In this document: positions 48,561-59,775 of the stretch, piece after piece
Numbering within the stretch: the first letter of the stretch is position 1
How the letters are laid out: each line of letters begins with the position of its first letter
NCBI RefSeq assembly: GCF_029633865.1
Contig: NC_079213.1
Location: 2,537,304 to 2,601,303 of the forward strand
DNA: 64,000 bases
Origin: Lampris incognitus
Lineage: Eukaryota; Chordata; Actinopteri; Lampriformes; Lampridae
Reading direction: 5' to 3'
The notes under the pieces: model-generated
Database searches by the model: none
The model's input: the letters and a program-made list of their open reading frames with translations, nothing else
Told to the model about the DNA's origin: nothing
Program-made: the position numbers and the translations under genes

Positions 48561-49873
48561 CAGTTTTTCTCAGTGGCTTTGGTGCATTTCTCACATCACT
48601 ATTAACATTTGCACAACAGTTAGTTCAACCTCCACAACATTTAGTTTTTTGTGCACATCACAGTAGCTGTTTCTCGTTCCTTCCAACAAATTGCCAATGC
48701 TTTTGGACATGCATCAATTGCTTTCATACAGCTCTCTGTTGTTTTATAACATTATCATTTGCTTATGTCATGTAAGTCAAATGAACTATACTTGTGAATG
48801 CTGAATAATCATCCCCTATAAAACTAATAGTCCTCATTTCATTGCTTGAGTCATTACATAAAAAATGTTGAACTAGTTGTCAGAATCTGAACAAGTATGT
48901 TGTTGTGTGGGATAATGTGCGTTTTCCCCACTCCGGTGTGGTCAGGCAGTGGTTTGCAGCACATGACAGGATGCTGGTGGAATATCTCCCTCCCTACTCA
49001 CCATTCCTAAATCCAGTAGAGGAGTTTTTCCCTTCCTGGAGGTGGAAGGTATATGACCGGCATCCACATACCCACATGGCCCTGCTAGCGGCCATGGGTG
49101 CAGCATGTGATGACCTCACAGCAGAGTCCTGCAGAGGGTGGAGTCGCCGCTGGAGGAGACGCTTTCCTCGCTGCATTGCAGGAGAGGATGTTGGCTGTGA
49201 TGGAGATGAAGCGATGTGGCCAGACAGAGAGGAAGGTCTGGATGAGCATGAATGGTTTACAGTACTGTCGGTGTATGTTGTGGGTTCAGTTCCAGTATGT
49301 ACGGCAATATTGTGTACAGCTGTGCACAGCTCTGTTTGTTGTCAGTAAGGGTGTATTTGTTCTTTTGCACAGTGCTGTGAACAAATTACAATTGCAAAGA
49401 GCATGTGCAGTAACAACGTGAAACATACATATCCAGTGTCTTGTACTCAGTTACCTCACTAAATACAGTAGTGTGTAACTTTACTGTAGTTTCCAGATGG
49501 CTGTGTAAATAGTACACTATAGTGCTGCCTCGAGCGTTTTCAGGTGGCGTCACCAAGCTCTGACTTTTCTGCATGGGGAAACATTTACAGAGGAAACTGT
49601 CCTAATGAAAACAGGACAAAGCCATCTGACTGTCTTGTGCATAAACACTGGTGGCAGGACTTCTCACCTTGAGGACACCGACACTGTCATTGCCATGAAT
49701 ACATGAATACTTGCTTTTGAGGGATGAACTATCCATGGTGAGCAAGTGACACGCTTTTGCAGGTTATCAACTAGGTTTTGCAGTTTGTACTAATGGTTTT
49801 GAGAAATGCATTAACTGTTGTGCAGATGTAAATAGTGATGTGAGAAATGCACCAAAGCGACGGAGAAAACCTG
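48561..49873 (+). mobile_element. IS630/mariner-like DNA transposon (1,313 bp) with TA target duplication
   Basis: The left end CAGTTTTTCTCAGTGGCTTT is followed by GGTGCATTTCTCACATCACT. The right end is its inverse with few changes (AGTGATGTGAGAAATGCACC ... GAGAAAACCTG). TA stands directly outside both ends (48559-48560 and 49874-49875). It is inserted at the edge of the TATC microsatellite. Confidence 0.88.
48905..49348 (+). pseudogene. DDE transposase, C-terminal half
   Basis: Frame with VWDNVRFPHS-type text (second catalytic Asp), LPPYSPFLNPVEEFFPSWRW (third catalytic acidic residue in NPVEEFF), a basic segment and CIAGEDVGCDGDEAMWPD, a known C-terminal signature of fish IS630-like transposases. 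The first Asp and the DNA-binding N-terminus are missing. The 340 bp between the left terminus and the start has no coding sequence, so the element is internally deleted. Confidence 0.8.
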
Positions 49874-49875
49874 TA

Positions 49876-50551
49876 ATGTGTGAATACTGCTCATATGGGC
49901 ATGTTGATAGTTGCTGGTGTGTTTATAGTTCCTGGTTCATTCATATTATCATGAGCTTTACACTTGCAAAGACTCGTTTCATCCCAGTGTTATTACAAAT
50001 TCTTCTCTTCAGTTTTCCAAACCCCGAGGCTGGAGGTGGTCAGGATGACTGAAGCCCGGCTGCAGCATCTGAGGATTATACGTTTAACATGTGATGTGAG
50101 TAACCTAGAACAACTCGCAAGACACACACACCAGTGTTTACATGTGATGTGAGTTTTTAGGTGCCATTTTCAAGGTCGCTGCCTGATTAAACAGCAAAAT
50201 GCAAAATAAAAACATAAAAATAAATTATTAAATGATAAACAGACAGATAAAAAAGAAATGCGTTGCAGCAATTGTGACTTGTATTTATTGTAATTTCTTT
50301 TGAATATGGATAACATGAATGCATGAATAAATAAATCGTCAGTGGTGCATTTTAGTTATGCAAACTTTTTCTGGGACACTGAAAATGGATTTGCATAGTT
50401 TCTCTAAGACAGCAGTTCTTTGTACTTGCTTTGGTGCTTCACAGGACCCATGTGATTTCAACGAGCTTCTTGTTTGAACAACAAAATGAAATGAAAATTA
50501 CAAGGATGTCCAGTAAATCCCTCACATTCCACCGAGACTCAAGAAAATCAC
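49876..50551. other. Spacer, no gene seen
   Basis: AT-rich unique sequence. Confidence 0.5.
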
Positions 50552-51655
50552 CATATGATGACCACATGATCATCATATGGTGACCACATGATCATCATAT
50601 GATGACCATATCATAGCTATATAATAACCACATGATGACCATATAATGGCCATATGATGACCGTATAATAACCATATGATGACCATATAATGGCCATATG
50701 ATTACCGTATAATAACCATATGATGACCATATAATGGCCATATGATGACCATATGATGACCATATAATGGCCATATGATGACCATACGATGACCATATGA
50801 TGACCATATAATGGCCATATGATGACCATATGATGACCATATAATGGCCATATGATGACCATATGATGACCATATAATGGCCATATGATGACTGTATAAT
50901 AACCATATGATGGCCATATAATGGCCATATGATGACCATATAACGACTATATAATGGCCATATGATGGCCATATAATGGCCATATGATGACCATACGATG
51001 ACCATATGATGACCATATCATAGCTATATGATGACCATATGATGACCATATGATGACCATATAATAATGGCCATATAATGACCATATGATGACCATACGA
51101 TGACCATATGATGACCATATGATGACCATATAACGACTATATAATGGCCATATGATGACCATATAACGACTATATAATGGCCATATGATGACCATATAAC
51201 GACCATATAATGGCCATATGATGACCATACGATGACCATACGATGACCATATCATAGCTATATGATGACCATATGATGACCATATGATGACCATATAATA
51301 ATGGCCATATAATGACCATATGATGACCATATCATAGCTATATGATGACCATACGATGACCATATGATGACCATATAATAATGGCCATATAATGACCATA
51401 TGATGACCATATAATAATGGCCATATAATGACCATATGATGACCATATAATAATGGCCATATAATGACCATATGATGACCATATAATAATGGCCATATAA
51501 TGACCATATGATGACCATATCATAGCTATATGATGACCATACGATGACCATATGATGACCATATAATAATGGCCATATGATGACCATATGATGACCGTAT
51601 AATAACCATATAATGACTGTATAATGATCATATGATGACCATATGATCATCATAT
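50552..51655. repeat. 11 bp minisatellite (about 100 copies, 33 bp super-unit)
   Basis: Unit CATATGATGAC with ATAATGGCC and ATACGATGACC variants, often in threes. Blocks such as ATCATAGCTATATGATGACC recur at 51009, 51249, 51327 and 51508. Frames of MVIIWPLYGHH are artefacts. Confidence 0.95.
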
Positions 51656-52030
51656 AATGATCAAAAGATAATGATCGTAAATAACAAACAAATATTGCTA
51701 TCTCTTCTTATTATGTTTGCATTAGTGATATCGGATAATAAAAACAATACGTCTTCATGTCATTTGTCGGCCTGCAGAGGATGCTGTATACAATCTGTGC
51801 ATTTTTGAGTTAAAAGCCATGTCCCAAAAAAGTCATCAGGGTGGGAAATGGAAGGAGAGAATCAGGAAAAGTTAAATTTTAGGATTTGTTCAAAATCACA
51901 AATCGTGACTGGCTGAAGTCGTTTTTGATTGAGATACCTTTAACTTTTCAAAGTGTCCTCATAAAAGATGTGCCATCATTATTGTATTGCTGTGGCGCAC
52001 ACAGTGTTTTATGTAGTTGTTTTTATTTAC
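51656..52030. other. Spacer, no gene seen
   Basis: Unique AT-rich sequence. Confidence 0.5.
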
Positions 52031-52252
52031 AGTTGAGGCTCCAGCATCCCCGCCACCCTGGGAGCAGGATAAGCGGTTTGGATAATGGATGGATGGATGG
52101 CTGGATGGATGGATGGATGGCTGGATGGATGGATGGATGGGTGGATAGATGGATGGATGGATGGGTGGATAGATGGATGGATGGATGGGTGGATAGATGG
52201 ATAGATGGATGGATGGATGGATGGATGGATGGATGGATGGATGGATGGATGG
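52031..52252 (+). mobile_element. SINE 3' tail with GGAT array
   Basis: AGGCTCCAGCATCCCCGCCA, then GAGCAGGATAAGCGGTTTGG, followed by about 40 GGAT/GGCT/AGAT units. Confidence 0.8.
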
Positions 52253-52280
52253 GTTTATGACAGTAGACATTTGTAAATTG

Positions 52281-52500
52281 GGGCGGCATGGTGGAGCAGT
52301 GGGTAGCGCGGTCACCTCACAGCAAGAAGGTCCTGGGTTCGAGCCCCGGGGTAGTCCAACCTTGGGGGTCGTCCCAGGTCGTCCTCTGTGTGGAGTTTGC
52401 ATGTTCTCCCCGTGTCTGGGTGGGTTTCCTCCGGGGGTCCGGTTTCCTCCCACAGTCCAAAGACATGTAGGTCAGGTGACTCGGCCGTACTAAACTGTCC

Positions 52501-52571
<71 letters not shown>

Positions 52572-52700
52572 CCCTGTGATGGTCTGGCGGCCTGTCCAGG
52601 GTGTCTCCCCTCCTCTTGCCCAGTGACTGCTGGGGTAGGCTCCAGCTTCCCTGAGAGCAGGATAAGTGGTCTGGATAATGGGTGGGTGGGTGGGTGGATT
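52281..52700 (+). mobile_element. tRNA-derived SINE, second full copy
   Basis: A box-like region at 52289-52305 (TGGTGGAGCAGTGGGTA) and B box GGGTTCGAGCCCC (52335). Body GTGTGGAGTTTGCATGTTCT, GT run 52505-52569, 3' part GGCGGCCTGTCCAGGGTGTC to GATAATGGGTGGGTGG. It lies 30 bp from another tail of the same family. Confidence 0.85.
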
Positions 52701-53093
52701 TGTAAGTTGTCGGCCTATTGGGGTGTCATGAGCGTGCATGCTGAGCCCCACTGAGGCCTTCACCTTGAATCTCTTTAAGGAATCGTGAAACAAGCGTGAA
52801 TTTTAAAATGCTAACGATAAAGATAGGACGACCGCTTTGTTCTGCTGCGATGGAATGCAGCATTTAAAACACGTCACATTACCCAGTAGCTGTGGGTACG
52901 TGCAAGCTAAAGTGTCCTTAATTTGCATGTCTCAACTATTTCATATCGGCGCCTCAGTGTTTGTGGTGGACAACATGTTCACCACACTGGGCAAAAGATA
53001 GCTGACTACACTTTTAACAGATTACTGCTTTGAGATAGTTGTGTTACGTCTGTGAACTTTGGACCAATATTAATTTCCTATCCATCATCGCTC
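52701..53093. other. Spacer, no gene seen
   Basis: Unique sequence. Confidence 0.5.
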
Positions 53094-53205
53094 ATCCAAC
53101 CCGCTCGCCCCGCTCTCAGGGTGGCGGGGATGCTGGAGCCTATCCCAGCAGCCACTGGGCGGCAGGCGGGGAGACACCCTGGACAGGCCGCCACAGGGCC
53201 CTGTG
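53094..53205 (-). mobile_element. SINE 3' piece, minus orientation
   Basis: Reads on the minus strand as the CTGTCCAGGGTGTCTCCC to GGATGCTGGAGCC-type part of the same SINE family, without its GGAT tail. Confidence 0.75.
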
Positions 53206-53663
53206 TTCATTTTCTGACATTTTAAATCATAGCTTAGACACATACGGCACACAGACACACACGAATATCCTCACCGGACGCACGTCTCGTACTTTCTTAC
53301 TGAACGAATTCACAGCAAAAACAATTTTATTTTTTTATATAGTGAATACAAAAAAACCCAAAACAGATCGTGCCAGAGGATCAGAACATCGCCTGAAATC
53401 ATAAATCAGCTGACAAAAACGTTACAATGGGTCCATCTATTTATGGTTCTAATAGCTTTCCTGTTTTTAGAATATAGAATTGTTTGATTTCATTTTCGAA
53501 AATGAAAAAGGATGGTTTATGACCGGAAAACTTGGATTTACGAATATGGGATTCTGCACAACAAGTAAAGAAGCTGGAGTCTGTGAATGTTCCCATTCAT
53601 CCAGGTCGTCATGGTTATCCAAATCAAGTGCAGCTGGACTTGGTATAGTATATCCGTGAAGAC

Positions 53664-53694
53664 GTTTCGCCTCTCAGCCAAGAGGCTTCCTCAG
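53664..53694 (-). other. Hammerhead-ribozyme-like core, intact consensus
   Basis: Minus strand: CTGAGGA, then A, stem GCCTC, loop TTGGCTGA, stem GAGGC (five perfect pairs), then GAAAC. All core bases of CUGANGA and GAAA are present. Stem III and the cleavage-site UH are not convincingly formed in the adjacent bases, so activity is unproven. Confidence 0.5.
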
Positions 53695-54229
53695 TTCTGC
53701 TTCCTGACTAGACCAAGCTAGTCTGACTAGACCAAACTAGTCTGACTGGACCAGGCTAGCCTGAATAGACCAAGCTAGTCTGACTGGACCAGGCTAGTCT
53801 GACTAGACCAGGCTAGTCTGACTAGAGCAGGCTAGTCTGACTAGACCAAACTAGTCTGATTGGACCAGGCTAGTCTGACTAGAGCAGGCTAGTCTGACTG
53901 GCTGGTGATGCCACTCAGACTTTATCCTCTGGGAGTCGCTGTCAGAGCTATAGATGTCCATGGCTCTTTGTGTCCCGATGTTTACCGGCGCCCGTCGCTC
54001 ATCGGGACACAAAGAGCCACGCATATCAATAGCTCTGACAGCGACTCCCAGAGGATAAAGTCTGAGTGGCATCACCAGCCAGTCAGACTAGCCTGCTCTA
54101 GTCAGACTAGCCTGGTCTAGTCAGACTACTTTGGTCTAGTCAGAGTAGCCTGGTCTAGTCAGACTAGCTTGGTCTAGTCAGAGTAGCCTGGTCTAGTCAG
54201 ACTAGCCTGGTCTAGTCGGGAAGGCAGAA

Positions 54230-54260
54230 CTGAGGAAGCCTCTTGGCTGAGAGGCGACAC
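54230..54260 (+). other. Hammerhead-ribozyme-like core, mutated
   Basis: CTGAGGA, A, GCCTC, loop TTGGCTGA, GAGGC, then GACAC. The GAAA box has become GACA. It is the palindrome partner of 53664-53694. Confidence 0.45.
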
Positions 54261-54539
54261 GTCTTCCCGGATATATACTATACCAAGTCCAGCTGCACTG
54301 GATTCTGCTGCTTTGGATGAAGAAGCCGAACGGTTTGATGGGAAGGGATCAACGTTCGGGATCAACATAATGGGGAATAAATGTTCCCACATCTTGCCAA
54401 AAAGTACAAACGTGGGGACGAGACCAAAATAAATGACTCAAATCTGCTGAACCAGCTGACAAGATCAGCAGTGCAGGGCAGGGTCCTCTTTATTGTCGCT
54501 TTGTTTTTTGTTTCTCGGTTGTTGGTTTGGGTTTGGTTG

Positions 54540-54760
54540 GACGTGTTTGTGACGTCAGCGCGTGGGCGGGGTTTAGTTCCGGTTTGGGCTCCAGCTGCGG
54601 AAGAGCGTCCGTCGCTGTGTCCCTCCTGCTCTGCTCCGCCCCGTGTGTTGGGGGGGGGGGGCGTCCGTCTGCCTGTCTGTCTGCGTCCGTGGTGTGGGGC
54701 GACCGCGGTCGGGACGCTTTGCTGAGGTGGCGTGAGCAGACACACACAGGTTCGAGGCCG
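54540..54760 (+). promoter_or_regulatory. CpG-rich promoter of the TMEM19-like gene
   Basis: A full CRE TGACGTCA at 54550-54557, a GC box GGGCGGGG at 54564-54571, an ETS site TTCCGG at 54577-54582 and a reverse GC box CCGCCCC at 54636-54642 cluster in a CpG-dense stretch. No TATA box is evident. This is the layout of a housekeeping promoter, placed 200-250 bp upstream of the exon 1 donor at 54810. Confidence 0.6.
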
Positions 54761-54809
54761 ATGGAAGACCGGTTGGTGCTCCTGCTCGCCATGACTGCGC
54801 CGTGTCGAA
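54700..54809 (+). other. tmem19: TMEM19-like exon 1 (5' UTR, start unknown)
   Basis: The exon ends at 54809 before the donor GTGAGTAG. It holds two ATGs in one frame (54761 and 54791). If spliced to exon 2 at 55348 they open a 28-codon frame that ends just past, and out of frame with, the main ATG at 55369. The 5' boundary is a guess. Confidence 0.5.
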
Positions 54810-55368
54810 GTGAGTAGCGCCGTCCCAACCCGTCGCGTGTGAGGCCACACACGCCTCTCCTCGTGCGGTTAATTAGCGCTCGGTGATTTAAGGAAGTCTT
54901 CGTCTCACCCGGATTTGGTAACGGTTTTATGTGGTTCAGTGTCGGCACACAAACCCACAGTTACTGCGTAGCCCTGCACGTCGCTGTCGTGCAAGGAGAT
55001 GCTTCACAGTCCGCGTCTGCAGTCTGGGACGTGCGTGTGATTGCGTGTGAGTGCGTGCGTGTGAGTGCGTGTGTGTGTGTGCGTCCATAAAATGCGGGAG
55101 ATGAACGGACTTTAGGCCAAGTCCCTTCACATTCTACCCCGAGCCGCGTCATGGCTGCGTCATGGCGTCCTGCGCTTGTTGACGCCGGAAGCGATGAGTT
55201 GACTGGAACGTATCGGTTCAGTTGGGTTGAGTTCAGATGTGGCTACAAGGTAACGAACGAGGGATACGGAGTCTTTTGGAAAGCGCGCCGGAAGCAGGCG
55301 TGACGTGTGACGTGTGACGTCGATCTTCCTGTCTGCTGTGCCCGCAGGTGTTGGATCCGCCGCGCGCC

Positions 55369-55498
55369 ATGCTCTCCGAGAGTGAGCTGCTGATTAAAGA
55401 GTACACCAAGATGGTGACCGACATGCTGCTGCTCTGCGCCACGCTGGCCATCTCCCTGTCCTTTTGGGTCTTGTCCCTCATCATCAGCACGTACTACG
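55369..55498 (+). CDS. tmem19: TMEM19-like membrane protein, first coding exon
   Basis: Exon 2 starts at 55348 after the acceptor CTGCTGTGCCCGCAG and ends at 55498 before GTGAGTGTG. From ATG 55369 it encodes MLSESELLIKEYTKMVTDML, then LLCATLAISLSFWVLSLIIS and TYY, ending one base into a Gly codon. Residues 18-40 are a transmembrane helix. The KxMVT...ISLxFWxxS...STYYG text is what I recall of the N-terminus of TMEM19, a multi-pass membrane protein of poorly known function. The next exon would encode its NLRP segment; it is not in the window, so the intron after 55498 exceeds 8.5 kb and is full of repeats. Intron 1 (54810-55347) is short and GC-rich. Confidence 0.75.
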
Positions 55499-55549
55499 GT
55501 GAGTGTGTCTGCTGACGTATGTATACACACGCACACACACGCAGGTGTA

Positions 55550-55733
55550 AAAACCAGGTCCAGAAAGTAAAAGGCCAAACCATGTATGTGCTCCACTCGT
55601 GCACTACACCAGCAGATTCTAGTCAGCACCACTCCACAACTAGGTGGGGGAGCCAGCTGATGAAATCTGCTGGTTTAGTAACATGGTTGGAGCAAAGACA
55701 AAGTTTGGACTTTTACTTTCTGGACCTGGTTTT
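55550..55733. mobile_element. Tc1/mariner-type MITE in TMEM19-like intron (184 bp)
   Basis: Ends AAAACCAGGTCCAGAAAGTA and the exact inverse (TACTTTCTGGACCTGGTTTT), with TA directly outside both. Inner parts also pair (CCAGCAGATTC with GAAATCTGCTGG). No coding capacity. Confidence 0.85.
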
Positions 55734-55744
55734 TATAACTCTGC

Positions 55745-55747
55745 GCG

Positions 55748-55791
<44 letters not shown>
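55745..55791. repeat. CA microsatellite
   Basis: About 20 CA units preceded by GCGCGCACGCA. Confidence 0.9.
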
Positions 55792-55792
<1 letters not shown>

Positions 55793-55978
55793 TGGTGCCG
55801 TGCCCTTGTATCCTTCTAATCATGTTTTGTCGGCTACAACATAACAACACAGACTTCTGAAGGCCTCCAAACTGCTGCCAGTACAGGTGGGGAACACTGA
55901 TTCACGTAAGAATCACAATTCTTATCTTCTGCGATCCTCAATAGATTCACAAATTCCAAAAATCGGATTTTTAAAACC

Positions 55979-56110
55979 CCTGTGGTGGCCTCGCGGCCTG
56001 TCCAGGGTGTCTCCCCACCTGCCGCCCAGCGGCTGCTGGGATAGATAGGCTCCAGCATCCCCGCCACCCTGAGAGCAGGATAAGCGGTTTGGATGATGGA
56101 TGGATGGCTT
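55979..56110 (+). mobile_element. SINE 3' piece
   Basis: GGCCTGTCCAGGGTGTCTCC to GCAGGATAAGCGGTTTGGAT and a short GGAT tail; same family as 28416. Confidence 0.8.
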
Positions 56111-56330
56111 TTTAAAAAAGCTTTTTTTTTTCAGTCTTAAGTAGCCTCCTTGCTGCTGGCAACATTGACTTGCCGTGCACCTGTTCCGGCTTCCGGAAAA
56201 CACAACAGTGGCTAGTCAGTCGCTGCTAACGGTGGCTCTTGGTAGCCCTTCTAAAAATGGAGCAGCAACAAATTCAGCCAGTCCTGTCCTCAATGAAGGC
56301 AATATATGAAACAGTATACTAGGAAACAGT
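56111..56330. other. Spacer, no gene seen
   Basis: Unique sequence. Confidence 0.45.
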
Positions 56331-56960
56331 ACAAGGGGTACCGCTCGGGGTACTGGCCTTTGACGCCGGTACCCCGAGCGGTCCCGCCTCCGAAGCCAAT
56401 TCCCCGAGTGGTCCCGCCTCTGATGCTGGTATCCCGAGCAGCCCCGCTGTCTCCGATGCCTGTACCCTGAGCTGTCCTGCCGCCTCTGATGCCTGTACCC
56501 CAAGCAGTCCTTCCTCTATCCTGTCCACACCACCAGCTTCCTGAGCAGCTGTCCTACCTACATCGCAGGCCTCCCGAGCGGCTCCCCTGCCTATGCCATC
56601 GACCTCCTCGGCGGCAGTCCTGTCTTAATCGCCGATCTCCCAAGCGGCGGTCTTGTCCGTGCCACCGATCTCCCGAGCGGCTGACCCATACATGCCGCCG
56701 ATCTCTAGAGTGGTTGACCCATACACGTCACTGGTCTCCAGGTCATTCACCTGCCCATCCACTGGGGCTGCTCCGCCATTCAGTCCTGCATGCTGGTCGC
56801 CCTCTAGGTCGGTTGTGTCTGTCGGTCCAGCCCTCGGGCCATCAGACTGAGATCTCTGGCTCCATTCATCCACTCCCAGATCACTTGGTCCTGAAGCCCT
56901 TCCCCAGACCCCCTCTACCCTACCTACCCAACCTGCTTGGTGCTCCTGGTCCATTCGTTT
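56331..56960. repeat. Degenerate GC-rich repeat region (27-36 bp periodicity)
   Basis: Recurring CCCGAGCGGTCCCGCCTC and CCGATCTCCCGAGCGGC-like blocks with many substitutions. The apparent Ser/His/Arg-rich frame has low complexity and looks like translated repeat. Confidence 0.5.
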
Positions 56961-57029
56961 GGGACATCTGGAATCTGTACCTTGGGGGGGGGGGGTCCTG
57001 GGGGGGTCCTGCCTGTCATGGTTGGGTGG

Positions 57030-57612
57030 TGTGGGTCAGCTAGGCTCACCTGTGCTAATTGCTAGCCCATGCAGACCGGCAGTTACGATAACACCGAGGG
57101 CGGTCTGGCGGCGGCCTCCCCTGGCGTTGACTGATGTTTTTGATGTCGTCGTGAGGAGTGTGGGGAGGTGTGTCAAGGGTGTCTGGCTGGGGGAGCTGGC
57201 ATTGGATTGGCTGGGAGGGCTTGGTCTGCTTCGTCCAGTTGCCACAGGGACCACGGCTCCTGCCTGGAGCTGCGCCCGAGGAGGAAACACGGAGGGCGGT
57301 CTGACAGGACGTGGAAGCGGGGCAGGCTATGCTAACTGCTAGCCCATGCAGACCGGTGGTTCCAACAGTCATCCTGGCTGGCGTTTGTTCCCTTGGACCG
57401 TGTTTTATTTTATTTTGTATTTTGTTTAGTTCGGATATATGTGTTATTGTGAATATGTGTGTTCTTGTAGTTCCTGACCATGTTTTTGTCTGTATGTTGC
57501 ACTGCTGTGGGCGGGGGGAGGGAAACAGCATTTCGTTTCACTTCATATGCACAAGTACATGAGGTGGAATGACAAAGTGTTTTTGATTCCTGATTCCAGT
57601 GAAATGATGTAA
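57030..57612 (+). mobile_element. Retroelement 3' end (L2/Maui-like tail)
   Basis: GCTAGCCCATGCAGACCGG occurs twice (57061, 57339). The end has TGCACTGCTGTGGGCGG, TTTCGTTTCACTTCAT and AAAGTGTTTTTGATTCCTGA, wording typical of the 3' ends of fish L2-type LINEs that finish in GATTC repeats. No coding part. Confidence 0.5.
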
Positions 57613-57654
57613 AAGACCTGAGACAACACTCCACTTTCCAGATCACCTACACAA

Positions 57655-59775
57655 GGGTCCAGTTCACATAACAAGCTGACACACTAACCCATGTACAGCA
57701 GACCTGGTCCCACTGTGGTCAGTCTGATGATCCAGCCTTTTATCTCTCATGCTCCATGTAAAGCAGATCTGGTCCCACTGTGGTCAGTCTGATGATCCAG
57801 CTCATCATCTCTCATGCTCCATGTACAACAGACCTGGTCCCACTGTGGTCAGTCTGATGATCCAGCCTTTTATCTCTCATGCTCCATGTACAGCAGACCT
57901 GGTCCCACTGTGGTCAGTCTGATGATCTAGCCTTTTATCTCTCATGCTCCATGTACAGCAGATCTGGTCCCACTGTGGTCAGTCTGATGATCCAGCTCGT
58001 CATCTCTCATGGTCCATGTACAGCAGATCTGGTCCCACTGTGGTCAGTCTGATGATCCAGCCTTTTATCTCTCATGCTCCATGTACAGCAGACCTGGTCC
58101 CACTGTGGTCAGTCTGATGATCTAGCCTTTTATCTCTCATGGTCCATGTACAGCAGACCTGGTCCCACTGTGGTCAGTCTGATGATCCAGCTCGTCATCT
58201 CTCATGCTGCATGTACAACAGACCTGGTCCCACTGTGGTCAGTCTGATGATCCAGCTCGTCATCTCTCATGCTCCATGTACAACAGATCTGGTCCCACTG
58301 TGGTCAGTCTGATGATCCAGCCTTTTATCTCTCATTGTCCATGTAAAGCAGATCTGGTCCCACTGTGGTCAGTCTGATGATCCAGCTCGTCATCTCTCAT
58401 GCTGCATGTACAACAGACCTGGTCCCACTGTGGTCAGTCTGATGATCCAGCCTTTTATCTCTGATGGTCCATGTACAGCAGACCTGGTCCCACTGTGGTC
58501 AGTCTGATGATCCAGCTCGTCATCTCTCATGCTGCATGTACAACAGACCTGGTCCCACTGTGGTCAGTCTGATGATCCAGCTCGTCATCTCTCATGCTCC
58601 ATGTACAACAGATCTGGTCCCACTGTGGTCAGTCTGATGATCCAGCCTTTTATCTCTCATGCTCCATGTACAACAGACCTGGTCCCACTGTGGTCAGTCT
58701 GATGATCCAGCCTTTTATCTCTCATGCTCCATGTACAGCAGACCTGGTCCCACTGTGGTCAGTCTGATGATCTAGCCTTTTATCTCTCATGCTCCATGTA
58801 CAGCAGATCTGGTCCCACTGTGGTCAGTCTGATGATCCAGCTCGTCATCTCTCATGGTCCATGTACAGCAGATCTGGTCCCACTGTGGTCAGTCTGATGA
58901 TCCAGCCTTTTATCTCTCATGCTCCATGTACAGCAGACCTGGTCCCACTGTGGTCAGTCTGATGATCTAGCCTTTTATCTCTCATGGTCCATGTACAGCA
59001 GACCTGGTCCCACTGTGGTCAGTCTGATGATCCAGCTCGTCATCTCTCATGCTGCATGTACAACAGACCTGGTCCCACTGTGGTCAGTCTGATGATCCAG
59101 CTCGTCATCTCTCATGCTCCATGTACAACAGATCTGGTCCCACTGTGGTCAGTCTGATGATCCAGCCTTTTATCTCTCATTGTCCATGTAAAGCAGATCT
59201 GGTCCCACTGTGGTCAGTCTGATGATCCAGCTCGTCATCTCTCATGCTGCATGTACAACAGACCTGGTCCCACTGTGGTCAGTCTGATGATCCAGCCTTT
59301 TATCTCTCATGGTCCATGTAAAGCAGATCTGGTCCCACTGTGGTCAGTCTGATGATCCAGCTCGTCATCTCTCATGCTCCATGTACAACAGACCTGGTCC
59401 CACTGTGGTCAGTCTGATGATCCAGCCTTTTATCTCTCATGGTCCATGTACAACAGACCTGGTCCCACTGTGGTCAGTCTGATGATCCAGCCTTTTATCT
59501 CTCATGGTCCATGTACAACAGATCTGGTCCCACTGTGGTCAGTCTGATGATCTAGCCTTTTATCTCTCATGCTCCATGTACAGCAGACCTGGTCCCACTG
59601 TGGTCAGTCTGATGCTCTAGCCTTTTATCTCTCATGGTCCATGTACAACAGACCTGGTCCCACTGTGGTCAGTCTGATGATCCAGCTCGTCATCTCTCAT
59701 GGTCCATGTACAGCAGACCTGGTCCCACTGTGGTCAGTCTGATGATCCAGCTCGTCATCTCTCATGCTCCATGTT
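57655..59775. repeat. 65 bp minisatellite (about 32 copies)
   Basis: Unit CAGACCTGGTCCCACTGTGG, then TCAGTCTGATGATCCAGCC, then TTTTATCTCTCATGCTCCAT and a short joint. Variants (GATCTAGCC, CTCGTCATC, ATGCTGC) recur in the same order 845 bp (13 units) apart, for example 57921 and 58766. Confidence 0.97.

Larger units (their letters stand above)
53577..54340. mobile_element. Large palindromic element, possibly Penelope-related
   Basis: The outer arms (53625-53705 and 54222-54300) are inverse copies containing TGGACTTGGTATAGTATAT and the CTCTCAGCCAAGAGGCTTCC hairpin. Inside each arm is an array of 19-20 bp units (GACTAGACCAGGCTAGTCT). The centre (53905-53984 and 54000-54078) is a second inverted pair, so the same peptide start (MMPLRLYPLGVAVRAID) is encoded on both strands. 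Inverted organisation plus the hammerhead-like core suggests a Penelope-like retroelement end, but no RT or GIY-YIG domain is present. Confidence 0.55.

Noticed and set aside
55243..55632. Minus-strand 129-codon frame opposite the TMEM19-like exon
   Set aside because: Antisense shadow of the coding exon and adjoining MITE.
56331..57043. 184-codon His/Arg/Ser-rich plus-strand frame
   Set aside because: Low-complexity degenerate repeat; no conserved motif.
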